Made by a program: the position numbers and the translations under genes | NCBI GenBank assembly: GCA_905210525.1 | Contig: CAJLXE010000131.1 | Coordinates: 1 to 5,184 of the forward strand | DNA from: an uncultured Clostridia bacterium | GTDB lineage: Bacteria; Bacillota; Clostridia; HGM11327 | Direction: 5' to 3' | DNA length: 5,184 bases | The notes under the pieces: generated by a model | Seen by the model: only the letters and a program-made list of their open reading frames with translations | Told to the model about the DNA's origin: nothing | Database searches by the model: none | In this document: positions 5,095 through 5,184 of the stretch, one piece after another | Numbering within the stretch: the first letter of the stretch is position 1 | Layout: each line of letters opens with the position of its first letter

Positions 5095-5184
5095 ATGGAA
5101 AAAATGTGGGCAGGAAGAACCGACGGCGTTGTCAACAGCATTGCCGATGATTTCAATTCCTCAATTCGGTTCGATTCGAGGATG
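5095..5184 (+). CDS. argH: Argininosuccinate lyase ArgH, N-terminal fragment
   Basis: Only the first 30 codons are in the window; the frame is open to the last base. ArgH splits argininosuccinate into arginine and fumarate, the last step of arginine synthesis, and works as a cytoplasmic homotetramer of the fumarase/aspartase superfamily. The visible N-terminus, with MWAGRTDG followed by IADDFNSSIRFDSRM, matches the family opening pattern (W-G/A-GR, then F-N-xS-I-x-FD-xR). Catalytic residues lie beyond the window. The gene follows argG after 102 nt with its own ribosome site and no visible promoter of its own; it is probably co-transcribed with argG from the promoter at 3629. Identity rests on a short stretch plus the classic argG-argH order. 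Confidence 0.93.
   Translation, partial: MEKMWAGRTDGVVNSIADDFNSSIRFDSRM

Noticed and set aside
1..5184. An undescribed defence, mobile or biosynthetic system.
   Set aside because: Every long frame is accounted for by conserved phosphate-regulation or arginine-synthesis genes in common orders; no transposase, integrase, toxin-antitoxin, repeat-spacer or attachment-site pattern was seen.

Overview
This window is ordinary core chromosome from what looks like an anaerobic Firmicute of class Clostridia. Three things point that way: moderate AT-richness with heavy use of ATA for isoleucine and AGA/AGG for arginine, strong Shine-Dalgarno sites of the GGAGG type, and PhoP/PhoR and ArgG proteins whose sequence style fits clostridial versions. 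No species can be named from the sequence alone, and no mobile element, CRISPR array, tRNA or rRNA was seen.

Positions 1-3414 carry the distal part of a phosphate-starvation operon, all on the + strand. It holds the last 63 codons of pstB (the ATPase of the high-affinity phosphate importer), phoU (its negative modulator), phoP/phoB (an OmpR-type response regulator) and phoR (its membrane histidine kinase). pstB and phoU overlap by one base (TAATG); the next two gaps are 46 and 62 nt. A two-part hairpin with a T6 run at 3347-3414 closes the unit. Transporter, PhoU and PhoR probably form one sensing complex that sets PhoP phosphorylation, and PhoP in turn is expected to control the pst/pho genes.

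Positions 3281-3762 are a 482-nt intergenic region. After the terminator comes an AT-rich stretch with an 11-bp inverted repeat and two sequences resembling ArgR operators (ARG boxes). A consensus sigma-A promoter (TTGACA, 17 nt, TATAAT) follows, with a third ARG-box-like palindrome lying on its -10 element, and then a leader of about 100 nt with a small GC-rich hairpin.

Positions 3763-5184 carry argG (argininosuccinate synthase, complete) and the first 30 codons of argH (argininosuccinate lyase). These are the last two steps of arginine synthesis from citrulline and aspartate. A 102-nt gap with a strong 13-bp hairpin lacking a U-tract separates them.

No new system is apparent. The points most worth a second look are the candidate ArgR operators spaced for possible looping upstream of argG, the argG-argH intercistronic hairpin, and the unusual translation start of phoR.
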